DNA from: Schoenoplectus triqueter
Lineage: Eukaryota > Streptophyta > Magnoliopsida > Poales > Cyperaceae
Length of the DNA: 64,000 bases
Assembly (NCBI GenBank): GCA_964058805.1
Contig: CAXKVV010002144.1
Span: 1,178,001-1,242,000 of the forward strand
Direction of reading: 5' to 3'
A program made the position numbers and the translations under genes. How positions within the stretch are numbered: position 1 is the stretch's first letter; each line of letters starts with the position of its first letter. The notes beneath the pieces are model-generated. The model was not told where the DNA came from. It made no database searches and saw only the letters and a program-made list of their open reading frames with translations. Shown here piece after piece: positions 1 through 14,682 of this stretch.

Positions 1-1835
1 AACTGCTGTTTAAACAGGTTGTTTGTGCTTTCAACATTTTTTTTGCCACACAACTACGCATAAATTCGTCCAAATTAATATAAACACTCTAAATTATGTC
101 TATTTTAAGATTTCCAATTATTATTTCGATATGAACATTCTACGAGACTATTTTTGTACAAAACATAATTCGGGTGCATTACAAACTACGGTTTAAATAA
201 GCCTTTTTGACATTTCCATCAGTTCGGAACTCATAACCATGCATAAATTCGTGAAAATTAATGCAATAACTCCAAATTATGTGTACAATAATATTCTCCG
301 ATTGATACACCAATATAAATATCCTACGACACTAAATTTGCACGAAACATAATTCGAATGCATTGAGAACAGCATTTTAGACAAGTTATTTGAGTTTCTC
401 ATAATTTTCGGCCACATAGCTACGCATTAATTCGTAAAAATTCATATATAAATACTCATAATTACGTCCATAATGTGATTTTCTAATTAATACATCAGTA
501 TATATATTTTACGACACTAATTTTTCGCAAAACATAATTTTGATGCATTACAAGCTGCTGTTTAAACAAGTTGTTTGAGTTTTTCATCGCCTTTTGCCTC
601 ATAGCGATGCATAAATGCGTTCATATTAATATAGATACTCACTCCAAATTATGTCTACTATAATATTTTCTCAATTAACGCGTATTCTACGACACTAATT
701 TTTCATCAAACATAATTTTAATGCATTACAAGCTGGTGTTTAAACAAGTTGTTTGAGTTTTTCATCACTTTTGGCCTCATAACCACGCATAAATTCGCGC
801 AAATAGATATAGATATTCTTAATTATGTCTAATATAAGATTTTCCAATTAATACATCAATATGAATATTCTACCACACTGATATTTCACAAAACTTAATT
901 TTCATGCAATACAAACTGTTGTTTAAACAAATTGTTTGAGTTTATCATCATTCCTGGCCTCATAACCGGACATAAATTCATGAAAACTAAAATTAATACT
1001 CATAATGATGTCTATTGTATGATTTTGAAATTAACATTTCGATATGAACAGTTTACGACACTAATTTTGCACAAAACATAATTACAATTCATCAAAAGAA
1101 CCGCTGTTTAAGCAAGTTGTTCGTGTTTATCATAATTTTTGGCCACGTAACTATGCATAAATTGATGAAAATTGATAGAAATACTCCGCATTATATGTTT
1201 ATTATATTATTTTTCAATTAGCATTTCGATATATAAACATTCTTAGTGGCTATTTTTGCATGAAACTTTTATTCAGATGCATTACAAACTACTGTTTCAA
1301 CATGTCGTTCCGAGACTTTCATCATTTCTGACCTCATAAGTACACATAAATTCACGAAAATCTATATAAGAACTCATAATTATCTCTATTATAAGATTTT
1401 CCAGCTAATATATCGGTATGAACGTTCTACGACACTAATTTTGCACAAATTAATTAGAATGCATTAAAAACTGCTGTTTAAACGAGTCGTTTGAGTTTTT
1501 CATCATGTTTTGCCACATAACTATGCATAAATTCATGGAAAATTAATATAAATAACCCTAATGATGTCTATTAGAAGATTTTTCAATTACCATTTTGATA
1601 TGAATATTCTACGACACTAATTTTTCATCAAACTTAATTCTGATGCATTACAAGCTGCTGTTTAAACAAGTTGTTTGAGTTTTTCATCATTTTTGGCCTC
1701 ATAACTACATATAAATTCTTGACAATTGATATAAATACTCAAAATTATGTCTGTTAGAAAATTTTCCAACTGATAAATCAATATGAACATTCTACTATAC
1801 TAATTTTGCGCAAAACTTAATTAAAATGTACTAAA
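1..1835. repeat. Reference HOR unit (U1) of satellite A with its ten monomers
   Basis: Using the CTGCTGTTTAAAC-like box as the monomer start, the ten monomers begin at 3, 186, 370, 555, 733, 916, 1101, 1289, 1471 and 1655, giving lengths of 183, 184, 185, 178, 183, 185, 188, 182, 184 and 183 bp (sum 1835). Each monomer follows the same order of landmarks: the TTTAAAC box, a CATCATTTTTGGCC stretch, CATAAATTC, a TATGTCTA-like stretch, TTCTACGACACTAATTTT, then AAAACATAATT. Monomers 1, 4, 5, 6, 9 and 10 keep GTTTAAAC, an 8-bp palindrome. Monomers 2, 3, 7 and 8 have lost it. Confidence 0.93.
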
Positions 1836-4800
1836 AACTGCTGTTTAAACAGGTTGTTTGTGCTTTCAACATTTTTTTTGCCACACAACTACGCATAAAT
1901 TCGTCCAAATTAATATAAACACTCTAAATTATGTCTATTTTAAGATTTCCAATTATTATTTCGATATGAACATTCTACGAGACTATTTTTGTACAAAACA
2001 TAATTCGGGTGCATTACAAACTACGGTTTAAATAAGCCTTTTTGACATTTCCATCAGTTCGGAACTCATAACCATGCATAAATTCGTGAAAATTAATGCA
2101 ATAACTCCAAATTATGTGTACAATAATATTCTCCGATTGATACACCAATATAAATATCCTACGACACTAAATTTGCACGAAACATAATTCGAATGCATTG
2201 AGAACAGCATTTTAGACAAGTTATTTGAGTTTCTCATAATTTTCGGCCACATAGCTACGCATTAATTCGTAAAAATTCATATATAAATACTCATAATTAC
2301 GTCCATAATGTGATTTTCTAATTAATACATCAGTATATATATTTTACGACACTAATTTTTCGCAAAACATAATTTTGATGCATTACAAGCTGCTGTTTAA
2401 ACAAGTTGTTTGAGTTTTTCATCGCCTTTTGCCTCATAGCGATGCATAAATGCGTTCATATTAATATAGATACTCACTCCAAATTATGTCTACTATAATA
2501 TTTTCTCAATTAACGCGTATTCTACGACACTAATTTTTCATCAAACATAATTTTAATGCATTACAAGCTGGTGTTTAAACAAGTTGTTTGAGTTTTTCAT
2601 CACTTTTGGCCTCATAACCACGCATAAATTCGCGCAAATAGATATAGATATTCTTAATTATGTCTAATATAAGATTTTCCAATTAATACATCAATATGAA
2701 TATTCTACCACACTGATATTTCACAAAACTTAATTTTCATGCAATACAAACTGTTGTTTAAACAAATTGTTTGAGTTTATCATCATTCCTGGCCTCATAA
2801 CCGGACATAAATTCATGAAAACTAAAATTAATACTCATAATGATGTCTATTGTATGATTTTGAAATTAACATTTCGATATGAACAGTTTACGACACTAAT
2901 TTTGCACAAAACATAATTACAATTCATCAAAAGAACCGCTGTTTAAGCAAGTTGTTCGTGTTTATCATAATTTTTGGCCACGTAACTATGCATAAATTGA
3001 TGAAAATTGATAGAAATACTCCGCATTATATGTTTATTATATTATTTTTCAATTAGCATTTCGATATATAAACATTCTTAGTGGCTATTTTTGCATGAAA
3101 CTTTTATTCAGATGCATTACAAACTACTGTTTCAACATGTCGTTCCGAGACATTCATCATTTCTGACCTCATAAGTACACATAAATTCACGAAAATCTAT
3201 ATAAGAACTCATAATTATCTCTATTATAAGATTTTCCAGCTAATATATCGGTATGAACGTTCTACGACACTAATTTTGCACAAATTAATTAGAATGCATT
3301 AAAAACTGCTGTTTAAACGAGTCGTTTGAGTTTTTCATCATGTTTTGCCACATAACTATGCATAAATTCATGGAAAATTAATATAAATAACCCTAATGAT
3401 GTCTATTAGAAGATTTTTCAATTACCATTTTGATATGAATATTCTACGACACTAATTTTTCATCAAACTTAATTCTGATGCATTACAAGCTGCTGTTTAA
3501 ACAAGTTGTTTGAGTTTTTCATCATTTTTGGCCTCATAACTACATATAAATTCTTGACAATTGATATAAATACTCAAAATTATGTCTGTTAGAAAATTTT
3601 CCAACTGATAAATCAATATGAACATTCTACTATACTAATTTTGCGCAAAACTTAATTAAAATGTACTAAAAACTGCTGTTTAAACAGGTTGTTTGTGCTT
3701 TCAACATTTTTTTTGCCACACAACTACGCATAAATTCGTCCAAATTAATATAAACACTCTAAATTATGTCTATTTTAAGATTTCCAATTATTATTTCGAT
3801 ATGAACATTCTACGAGACTATTTTTGTACAAAACATAATTCGGGTGCATTACAAACTACGGTTTAAATAAGCCTTTTTGACATTTCCATCAGTTCGGAAC
3901 TCATAACCATGCATAAATTCGTGAAAATTAATGCAATAACTCCAAATTATGTGTACAATAATATTCTCCGATTGATACACCAATATAAATATCCTACGAC
4001 ACTAAATTTGCACGAAACATAATTCGAATGCATTGAGAACAGCATTTTAGACAAGTTATTTGAGTTTCTCATAATTTTCGGCCACATAGCTACGCATTAA
4101 TTCGTAAAAATTCATATATAAATACTCATAATTACGTCCATAATGTGATTTTCTAATTAATACATCAGTATATATATTTTACGACACTAATTTTTCGCAA
4201 AACATAATTTTGATGCATTACAAGCTGCTGTTTAAACAAGTTGTTTGAGTTTTTCATCGCCTTTTGCCTCATAGCGATGCATAAATGCGTTCATATTAAT
4301 ATAGATACTCACTCCAAATTATGTCTACTATAATATTTTCTCAATTAACGCGTATTCTACGACACTAATTTTTCATCAAACATAATTTTAATGCATTACA
4401 AGCTGGTGTTTAAACAAGTTGTTTGAGTTTTTCATCACTTTTGGCCTCATAACCACGCATAAATTCGCGCAAATAGATATAGATATTCTTAATTATGTCT
4501 AATATAAGATTTTCCAATTAATACATCAATATGAATATTCTACCACACTGATATTTCACAAAACTTAATTTTCATGCAATACAAACTGTTGTTTAAACAA
4601 ATTGTTTGAGTTTATCATCATTCCTGGCCTCATAACCGGACATAAATTCATGAAAACTAAAATTAATACTCATAATGATGTCTATTGTATGATTTTGAAA
4701 TTAACATTTCGATATGAACAGTTTACGACACTAATTTTGCACAAAACATAATTACAATTCATCAAAAGAACCGCTGTTTAAGCAAGTTGTTCGTGTTTAT

Positions 4801-7340
4801 CATAATTTTTGGCCACGTAACTATGCATAAATTGATGAAAATTGATAGAAATACTCCGCATTATATGTTTATTATATTATTTTTCAATTAGCATTTCGAT
4901 ATATAAACATTCTTAGTGGCTATTTTTGCATGAAACTTTTATTCAGATGCATTACAAACTACTGTTTCAACATGTCGTTCCGAGACATTCATCATTTCTG
5001 ACCTCATAAGTACACATAAATTCACGAAAATCTATATAAGAACTCATAATTATCTCTATTATAAGATTTTCCAGCTAATATATCGGTATGAACGTTCTAC
5101 GACACTAATTTTGCACAAATTAATTAGAATGCATTAAAAACTGCTGTTTAAACGAGTCGTTTGAGTTTTTCATCATGTTTTGCCACATAACTATGCATAA
5201 ATTCATGGAAAATTAATATAAATAACCCTAATGATGTCTATTAGAAGATTTTTCAATTACCATTTTGATATGAATATTCTACGACACTAATTTTTCATCA
5301 AACTTAATTCTGATGCATTACAAGCTGCTGTTTAAACAAGTTGTTTGAGTTTTTCATCATTTTTGGCCTCATAACTACATATAAATTCTTGACAATTGAT
5401 ATAAATACTCAAAATTATGTCTGTTAGAAAATTTTCCAACTGATAAATCAATATGAACATTCTACTATACTAATTTTGCGCAAAACTTAATTAAAATGTA
5501 CTAAAAACTGCTGTTTAAACAGGTTGTTTGTGCTTTCAACATTTTTTTTGCCACACAACTACGCATAAATTCGTCCAAATTAATATAAACACTCTAAATT
5601 ATGTCTATTTTAAGATTTCCAATTATTATTTCGATATGAACATTCTACGAGACTATTTTTGTACAAAACATAATTCGGGTGCATTACAAACTACGGTTTA
5701 AATAAGCCTTTTTGACATTTCCATCAGTTCGGAACTCATAACCATGCATAAATTCGTGAAAATTAATGCAATAACTCCAAATTATGTGTACAATAATATT
5801 CTCCGATTGATACACCAATATAAATATCCTACGACACTAAATTTGCACGAAACATAATTCGAATGCATTGAGAACAGCATTTTAGACAAGTTATTTGAGT
5901 TTCTCATAATTTTCGGCCACATAGCTACGCATTAATTCGTAAAAATTCATATATAAATACTCATAATTACGTCCATAATGTGATTTTCTAATTAATACAT
6001 CAGTATATATATTTTACGACACTAATTTTTCGCAAAACATAATTTTGATGCATTACAAGCTGCTGTTTAAACAAGTTGTTTGAGTTTTTCATCGCCTTTT
6101 GCCTCATAGCGATGCATAAATGCGTTCATATTAATATAGATACTCACTCCAAATTATGTCTACTATAATATTTTCTCAATTAACGCGTATTCTACGACAC
6201 TAATTTTTCATCAAACATAATTTTAATGCATTACAAGCTGGTGTTTAAACAAGTTGTTTGAGTTTTTCATCACTTTTGGCCTCATAACCACGCATAAATT
6301 CGCGCAAATAGATATAGATATTCTTAATTATGTCTAATATAAGATTTTCCAATTAATACATCAATATGAATATTCTACCACACTGATATTTCACAAAACT
6401 TAATTTTCATGCAATACAAACTGTTGTTTAAACAAATTGTTTGAGTTTATCATCATTCCTGGCCTCATAACCGGACATAAATTCATGAAAACTAAAATTA
6501 ATACTCATAATGATGTCTATTGTATGATTTTGAAATTAACATTTCGATATGAACAGTTTACGACACTAATTTTGCACAAAACATAATTACAATTCATCAA
6601 AAGAACCGCTGTTTAAGCAAGTTGTTCGTGTTTATCATAATTTTTGGCCACGTAACTATGCATAAATTGATGAAAATTGATAGAAATACTCCGCATTATA
6701 TGTTTATTATATTATTTTTCAATTAGCATTTCGATATATAAACATTCTTAGTGGCTATTTTTGCATGAAACTTTTATTCAGATGCATTACAAACTACTGT
6801 TTCAACATGTCGTTCCGAGACATTCATCATTTCTGACCTCATAAGTACACATAAATTCACGAAAATCTATATAAGAACTCATAATTATCTCTATTATAAG
6901 ATTTTCCAGCTAATATATCGGTATGAACGTTCTACGACACTAATTTTGCACAAATTAATTAGAATGCATTAAAAACTGCTGTTTAAACGAGTCGTTTGAG
7001 TTTTTCATCATGTTTTGCCACATAACTATGCATAAATTCATGGAAAATTAATATAAATAACCCTAATGATGTCTATTAGAAGATTTTTCAATTAACATTT
7101 TGATATGAATATTCTACGACACTAATTTTTCATCAAACTTAATTCTGATGCATTACAAGCTGCTGTTTAAACAAGTTGTTTGAGTTTTTCATCATTTTTG
7201 GCCTCATAACTACATATAAATTCTTGACAATTGATATAAATACTCAAAATTATGTCTGTTAGAAAATTTTCCAACTGATAAATCAATATGAACATTCTAC
7301 TATACTAATTTTGCGCAAAACTTAATTAAAATGTACTAAA

Positions 7341-10300
7341 AACTGCTGTTTAAACAGGTTGTTTGTGCTTTCAACATTTTTTTTGCCACACAACTACGCA
7401 TAAATTCGTCCAAATTAATATAAACACTCTAAATTATGTCTATTTTAAGATTTCCAATTATTATTTCGATATGAACATTCTACGAGACTATTTTTGTACA
7501 AAACATAATTCGGGTGCATTACAAACTACGGTTTAAATAAGCCTTTTTGACATTTCCATCAGTTCGGAACTCATAACCATGCATAAATTCGTGAAAATTA
7601 ATGCAATAACTCCAAATTATGTGTACAATAATATTCTCCGATTGATACACCAATATAAATATCCTACGACACTAAATTTGCACGAAACATAATTCGAATG
7701 CATTGAGAACAGCATTTTAGACAAGTTATTTGAGTTTCTCATAATTTTCGGCCACATAGCTACGCATTAATTCGTAAAAATTCATATATAAATACTCATA
7801 ATTACGTCCATAATGTGATTTTCTAATTAATACATCAGTATATATATTTTACGACACTAATTTTTCGCAAAACATAATTTTGATGCATTACAAGCTGCTG
7901 TTTAAACAAGTTGTTTGAGTTTTTCATCGCCTTTTGCCTCATAGCGATGCATAAATGCGTTCATATTAATATAGATACTCACTCCAAATTATGTCTACTA
8001 TAATATTTTCTCAATTAACGCGTATTCTACGACACTAATTTTTCATCAAACATAATTTTAATGCATTACAAGCTGGTGTTTAAACAAGTTGTTTGAGTTT
8101 TTCATCACTTTTGGCCTCATAACCACGCATAAATTCGCGCAAATAGATATAGATATTCTTAATTATGTCTAATATAAGATTTTCCAATTAATACATCAAT
8201 ATGAATATTCTACCACACTGATATTTCACAAAACTTAATTTTCATGCAATACAAACTGTTGTTTAAACAAATTGTTTGAGTTTATCATCATTCCCGGCCT
8301 CATAACCGGACATAAATTCATGAAAACTAAAATTAATACTCATAATGATGTCTATTGTATGATTTTGAAATTAACATTTCGATATGAACAGTTTACGACA
8401 CTAATTTTGCACAAAACATAATTACAATTCATCAAAAGAACCGCTGTTTAAGCAAGTTGTTCGTGTTTATCATAATTTTTGGCCACGTAACTATGCATAA
8501 ATTGATGAAAATTAATAGAAATACTCCACATTATATGTTTATTATATTATTTTTCAATTAGCATTTCGATATATAAACATTCTTAGTGGCTATTTTTGCA
8601 TGAAACTTTTATTCAGATGCATTACAAACTACTGTTTCAACATGTCGTTCCGAGACTTTCATCATTTCTGACCTCATAAGTACACATAAATTCACGAAAA
8701 TCTATATAAGAACTCATAATTATCTCTATTATAAGATTTTCCAGCTAATATATCGGTATGAACGTTCTACGACACTAATTTTGCACAAATTAATTAGAAT
8801 GCATTAAAAACTGCTGTTTAAACGAGTCGTTTGAGTTTTTCATCATGTTTTGCCACATAACTATGCATAAATTCATGGAAAATTAATATAAATAACCCTA
8901 ATGATGTCTATTAGAAGATTTTTCAATTAACATTTTGATATGAATATTCTACGACACTAATTTTTCATCAAACTTAATTCTGATGCATTACAAGCTGCTG
9001 TTTAAACAAGTTGTTTGAGTTTTTCATCATTTTTGGCCTCATAACTACATATAAATTCTTGACAATTGATATAAATACTCAAAATTATGTCTGTTAGAAA
9101 ATTTTGCCAACTGATAAATCAATATGAACATTCTACTATACTAATTTTGCGCAAAACTTAATTAAAATGTACTAAAAACTGCTGTTTAAACAGGTTGTTT
9201 GTGCTTTCAACATTTTTTTTGCCACACAACTACGCATAAATTCGTCCAAATTAATATAAACACTCTAAATTATGTCTATTTTAAGATTTCCAATTATTAT
9301 TTCGATATGAACATTCTACGAGACTATTTTTGTACAAAACATAATTCGGGTGCATTACAAACTACGGTTTAAATAAGCCTTTTTGACATTTCCATCAGTT
9401 CGGAACTCATAACCATGCATAAATTCGTGAAAATTAATGCAATAACTCCAAATTATGTGTACAATAATATTCTCCGATTGATACACCAATATAAATATCC
9501 TACGACACTAAATTTGCACGAAACATAATTCGAATGCATTGAGAACAGCATTTTAGACAAGTTATTTGAGTTTCTCATAATTTTCGGCCACATAGCTACG
9601 CATTAATTCGTAAAAATTCATATATAAATACTCATAATTACGTCCATAATGTGATTTTCTAATTAATACATCAGTATATATATTTTACGACACTAATTTT
9701 TCGCAAAACATAATTTTGATGCATTACAAGCTGCTGTTTAAACAAGTTGTTTGAGTTTTTCATCGCCTTTTGCCTCATAGCGATGCATAAATGCGTTCAT
9801 ATTAATATAGATACTCACTCCAAATTATGTCTACTATAATATTTTCTCAATTAACGCGTATTCTACGACACTAATTTTTCATCAAACATAATTTTAATGC
9901 ATTACAAGCTGGTGTTTAAACAAGTTGTTTGAGTTTTTCATCACTTTTGGCCTCATAACCACGCATAAATTCGCGCAAATAGATATAGATATTCTTAATT
10001 ATGTCTAATATAAGATTTTCCAATTAATACATCAATATGAATATTCTACCACACTGATATTTCACAAAACTTAATTTTCATGCAATACAAACTGTTGTTT
10101 AAACAAATTGTTTGAGTTTATCATCATTCCTGGCCTCATAACCGGACATAAATTCATGAAAACTAAAATTAATACTCATAATGATGTCTATTGTATGATT
10201 TTGAAATTAACATTTCGATATGAACAGTTTACGACACTAATTTTGCACAAAACATAATTACAATTCATCAAAAGAACCGCTGTTTAAGCAAGTTGTTCGT

Positions 10301-13300
10301 GTTTATCATAATTTTTGGCCACGTAACTATGCATAAATTGATGAAAATTGATAGAAATACTCCGCATTATATGTTTATTATATTATTTTTCAATTAGCAT
10401 TTCGATATATAAACATTCTTAGTGGCTATTTTTGCATGAAACTTTTATTCAGATGCATTACAAACTACTGTTTCAACATGTCGTTCCGAGACATTCATCA
10501 TTTCTGACCTCATAAGTACACATAAATTCACGAAAATCTATATAAGAACTCATAATTATCTCTATTATAAGATTTTCCAGCTAATATATCGGTATGAACG
10601 TTCTACGACACTAATTTTGCACAAATTAATTAGAATGCATTAAAAACTGCTGTTTAAACGAGTCGTTTGAGTTTTTCATCATGTTTTGCCACATAACTAT
10701 GCATAAATTCATGGAAAATTAATATAAATAACCCTAATGATGTCTATTAGAAGATTTTTCAATTAACATTTTGATATGAATATTCTACGACACTAATTTT
10801 TCATCAAACTTAATTCTGATGCATTACAAGCTGCTGTTTAAACAAGTTGTTTGAGTTTTTCATCATTTTTGGCCTCATAACTACATATAAATTCTTGACA
10901 ATTGATATAAATACTCAAAATTATGTCTGTTAGAAAATTTTCCAACTGATAAATCAATATGAACATTCTACTATACTAATTTTGCGCAAAACTTAATTAA
11001 AATGTACTAAAAACTGCTGTTTAAACAGGTTGTTTGTGCTTTCAACATTTTTTTTGCCACACAACTACGCATAAATTCGTCCAAATTAATATAAACACTC
11101 TAAATTATGTCTATTTTAAGATTTCCAATTATTATTTCGATATGAACATTCTACGAGACTATTTTTGTACAAAACATAATTCGGGTGCATTACAAACTAC
11201 GGTTTAAATAAGCCTTTTTGACATTTCCATCAGTTCGGAACTCATAACCATGCATAAATTCGTGAAAATTAATGCAATAACTCCAAATTATGTGTACAAT
11301 AATATTCTCCGATTGATACACCAATATAAATATCCTACGACACTAAATTTGCACGAAACATAATTCGAATGCATTGAGAACAGCATTTTAGACAAGTTAT
11401 TTGAGTTTCTCATAATTTTCGGCCACATAGCTACGCATTAATTCGTAAAAATTCATATATAAATACTCATAATTACGTCCATAATGTGATTTTCTAATTA
11501 ATACATCAGTATATATATTTTACGACACTAATTTTTCGCAAAACATAATTTTGATGCATTACAAGCTGCTGTTTAAACAAGTTGTTTGAGTTTTTCATCG
11601 CCTTTTGCCTCATAGCGATGCATAAATGCGTTCATATTAATATAGATACTCACTCCAAATTATGTCTACTATAATATTTTCTCAATTAACGCGTATTCTA
11701 CGACACTAATTTTTCATCAAACATAATTTTAATGCATTACAAGCTGGTGTTTAAACAAGTTGTTTGAGTTTTTCATCACTTTTGGCCTCATAACCACGCA
11801 TAAATTCGCGCAAATAGATATAGATATTCTTAATTATGTCTAATATAAGATTTTCCAATTAATACATCAATATGAATATTCTACCACACTGATATTTCAC
11901 AAAACTTAATTTTCATGCAATACAAACTGTTGTTTAAACAAATTGTTTGAGTTTATCATCATTCCCGGCCTCATAACCGGACATAAATTCATGAAAACTA
12001 AAATTAATACTCATAATGATGTCTATTGTATGATTTTGAAATTAACATTTCGATATGAACAGTTTACGACACTAATTTTGCACAAAACATAATTACAATT
12101 CATCAAAAGAACCGCTGTTTAAGCAAGTTGTTCGTGTTTATCATAATTTTTGGCCACGTAACTATGCATAAATTGATGAAAATTAATAGAAATACTCCAC
12201 ATTATATGTTTATTATATTATTTTTCAATTAGCATTTCGATATATAAACATTCTTAGTGGCTATTTTTGCATGAAACTTTTATTCAGATGCATTACAAAC
12301 TACTGTTTCAACATGTCGTTCCGAGACTTTCATCATTTCTGACCTCATAAGTACACATAAATTCACGAAAATCTATATAAGAACTCATAATTATCTCTAT
12401 TATAAGATTTTCCAGCTAATATATCGGTATGAACGTTCTACGACACTAATTTTGCACAAATTAATTAGAATGCATTAAAAACTGCTGTTTAAACGAGTCG
12501 TTTGAGTTTTTCATCATGTTTTGCCACATAACTATGCATAAATTCATGGAAAATTAATATAAATAACCCTAATGATGTCTATTAGAAGATTTTTCAATTA
12601 ACATTTTGATATGAATATTCTACGACACTAATTTTTCATCAAACTTAATTCTGATGCATTACAAGCTGCTGTTTAAACAAGTTGTTTGAGTTTTTCATCA
12701 TTTTTGGCCTCATAACTACATATAAATTCTTGACAATTGATATAAATACTCAAAATTATGTCTGTTAGAAAATTTTGCCAACTGATAAATCAATATGAAC
12801 ATTCTACTATACTAATTTTGCGCAAAACTTAATTAAAATGTACTAAAAACTGCTGTTTAAACAGGTTGTTTGTGCTTTCAACATTTTTTTTGCCACACAA
12901 CTACGCATAAATTCGTCCAAATTAATATAAACACTCTAAATTATGTCTATTTTAAGATTTCCAATTATTATTTCGATATGAACATTCTACGAGACTATTT
13001 TTGTACAAAACATAATTCGGGTGCATTACAAACTACGGTTTAAATAAGCCTTTTTGACATTTCCATCAGTTCGGAACTCATAACCATGCATAAATTCGTG
13101 AAAATTAATGCAATAACTCCAAATTATGTGTACAATAATATTCTCCGATTGATACACCAATATAAATATCCTACGACACTAAATTTGCACGAAACATAAT
13201 TCGAATGCATTGAGAACAGCATTTTAGACAAGTTATTTGAGTTTCTCATAATTTTCGGCCACATAGCTACGCATTAATTCGTAAAAATTCATATATAAAT

Positions 13301-14682
13301 ACTCATAATTACGTCCATAATGTGATTTTCTAATTAATACATCAGTATATATATTTTACGACACTAATTTTTCGCAAAACATAATTTTGATGCATTACAA
13401 GCTGCTGTTTAAACAAGTTGTTTGAGTTTTTCATCGCCTTTTGCCTCATAGCGATGCATAAATGCGTTCATATTAATATAGATACTCACTCCAAATTATG
13501 TCTACTATAATATTTTCTCAATTAACGCGTATTCTACGACACTAATTTTTCATCAAACATAATTTTAATGCATTACAAGCTGGTGTTTAAACAAGTTGTT
13601 TGAGTTTTTCATCACTTTTGGCCTCATAACCACGCATAAATTCGCGCAAATAGATATAGATATTCTTAATTATGTCTAATATAAGATTTTCCAATTAATA
13701 CATCAATATGAATATTCTACCACACTGATATTTCACAAAACTTAATTTTCATGCAATACAAACTGTTGTTTAAACAAATTGTTTGAGTTTATCATCATTC
13801 CTGGCCTCATAACCGGACATAAATTCATGAAAACTAAAATTAATACTCATAATGATGTCTATTGTATGATTTTGAAATTAACATTTCGATATGAACAGTT
13901 TACGACACTAATTTTGCACAAAACATAATTACAATTCATCAAAAGAACCGCTGTTTAAGCAAGTTGTTCGTGTTTATCATAATTTTTGGCCACGTAACTA
14001 TGCATAAATTGATGAAAATTGATAGAAATACTCCGCATTATATGTTTATTATATTATTTTTCAATTAGCATTTCGATATATAAACATTCTTAGTGGCTAT
14101 TTTTGCATGAAACTTTTATTCAGATGCATTACAAACTACTGTTTCAACATGTCGTTCCGAGACATTCATCATTTCTGACCTCATAAGTACACATAAATTC
14201 ACGAAAATCTATATAAGAACTCATAATTATCTCTATTATAAGATTTTCCAGCTAATATATCGGTATGAACGTTCTACGACACTAATTTTGCACAAATTAA
14301 TTAGAATGCATTAAAAACTGCTGTTTAAACGAGTCGTTTGAGTTTTTCATCATGTTTTGCCACATAACTATGCATAAATTCATGGAAAATTAATATAAAT
14401 AACCCTAATGATGTCTATTAGAAGATTTTTCAATTAACATTTTGATATGAATATTCTACGACACTAATTTTTCATCAAACTTAATTCTGATGCATTACAA
14501 GCTGCTGTTTAAACAAGTTGTTTGAGTTTTTCATCATTTTTGGCCTCATAACTACATATAAATTCTTGACAATTGATATAAATACTCAAAATTATGTCTG
14601 TTAGAAAATTTTCCAACTGATAAATCAATATGAACATTCTACTATACTAATTTTGCGCAAAACTTAATTAAAATGTACTAAA
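7341..14682. repeat. Two-unit duplication within satellite A (U5-U6 copied as U7-U8)
   Basis: Units 5 and 7 share variants absent from units 6 and 8: TTCCCGGCC for TTCCTGGCC, ATTAATAG for ATTGATAG, CTCCACAT for CTCCGCAT, GAGACTTTC for GAGACATTC, and the inserted G in TTTTGCCAACTG. Units 6 and 8 share the alternative state at all five sites. The repeating block here is therefore about 3671 bp (7341-11011 and 11012-14682), a duplication of a pair of HOR units. Confidence 0.85.

Noticed and set aside
1551..1564. Telomere-like ATAACCCTAATG string in monomer 9
   Set aside because: A single copy per 1.8-kb unit and not the plant telomere repeat in tandem; coincidental.
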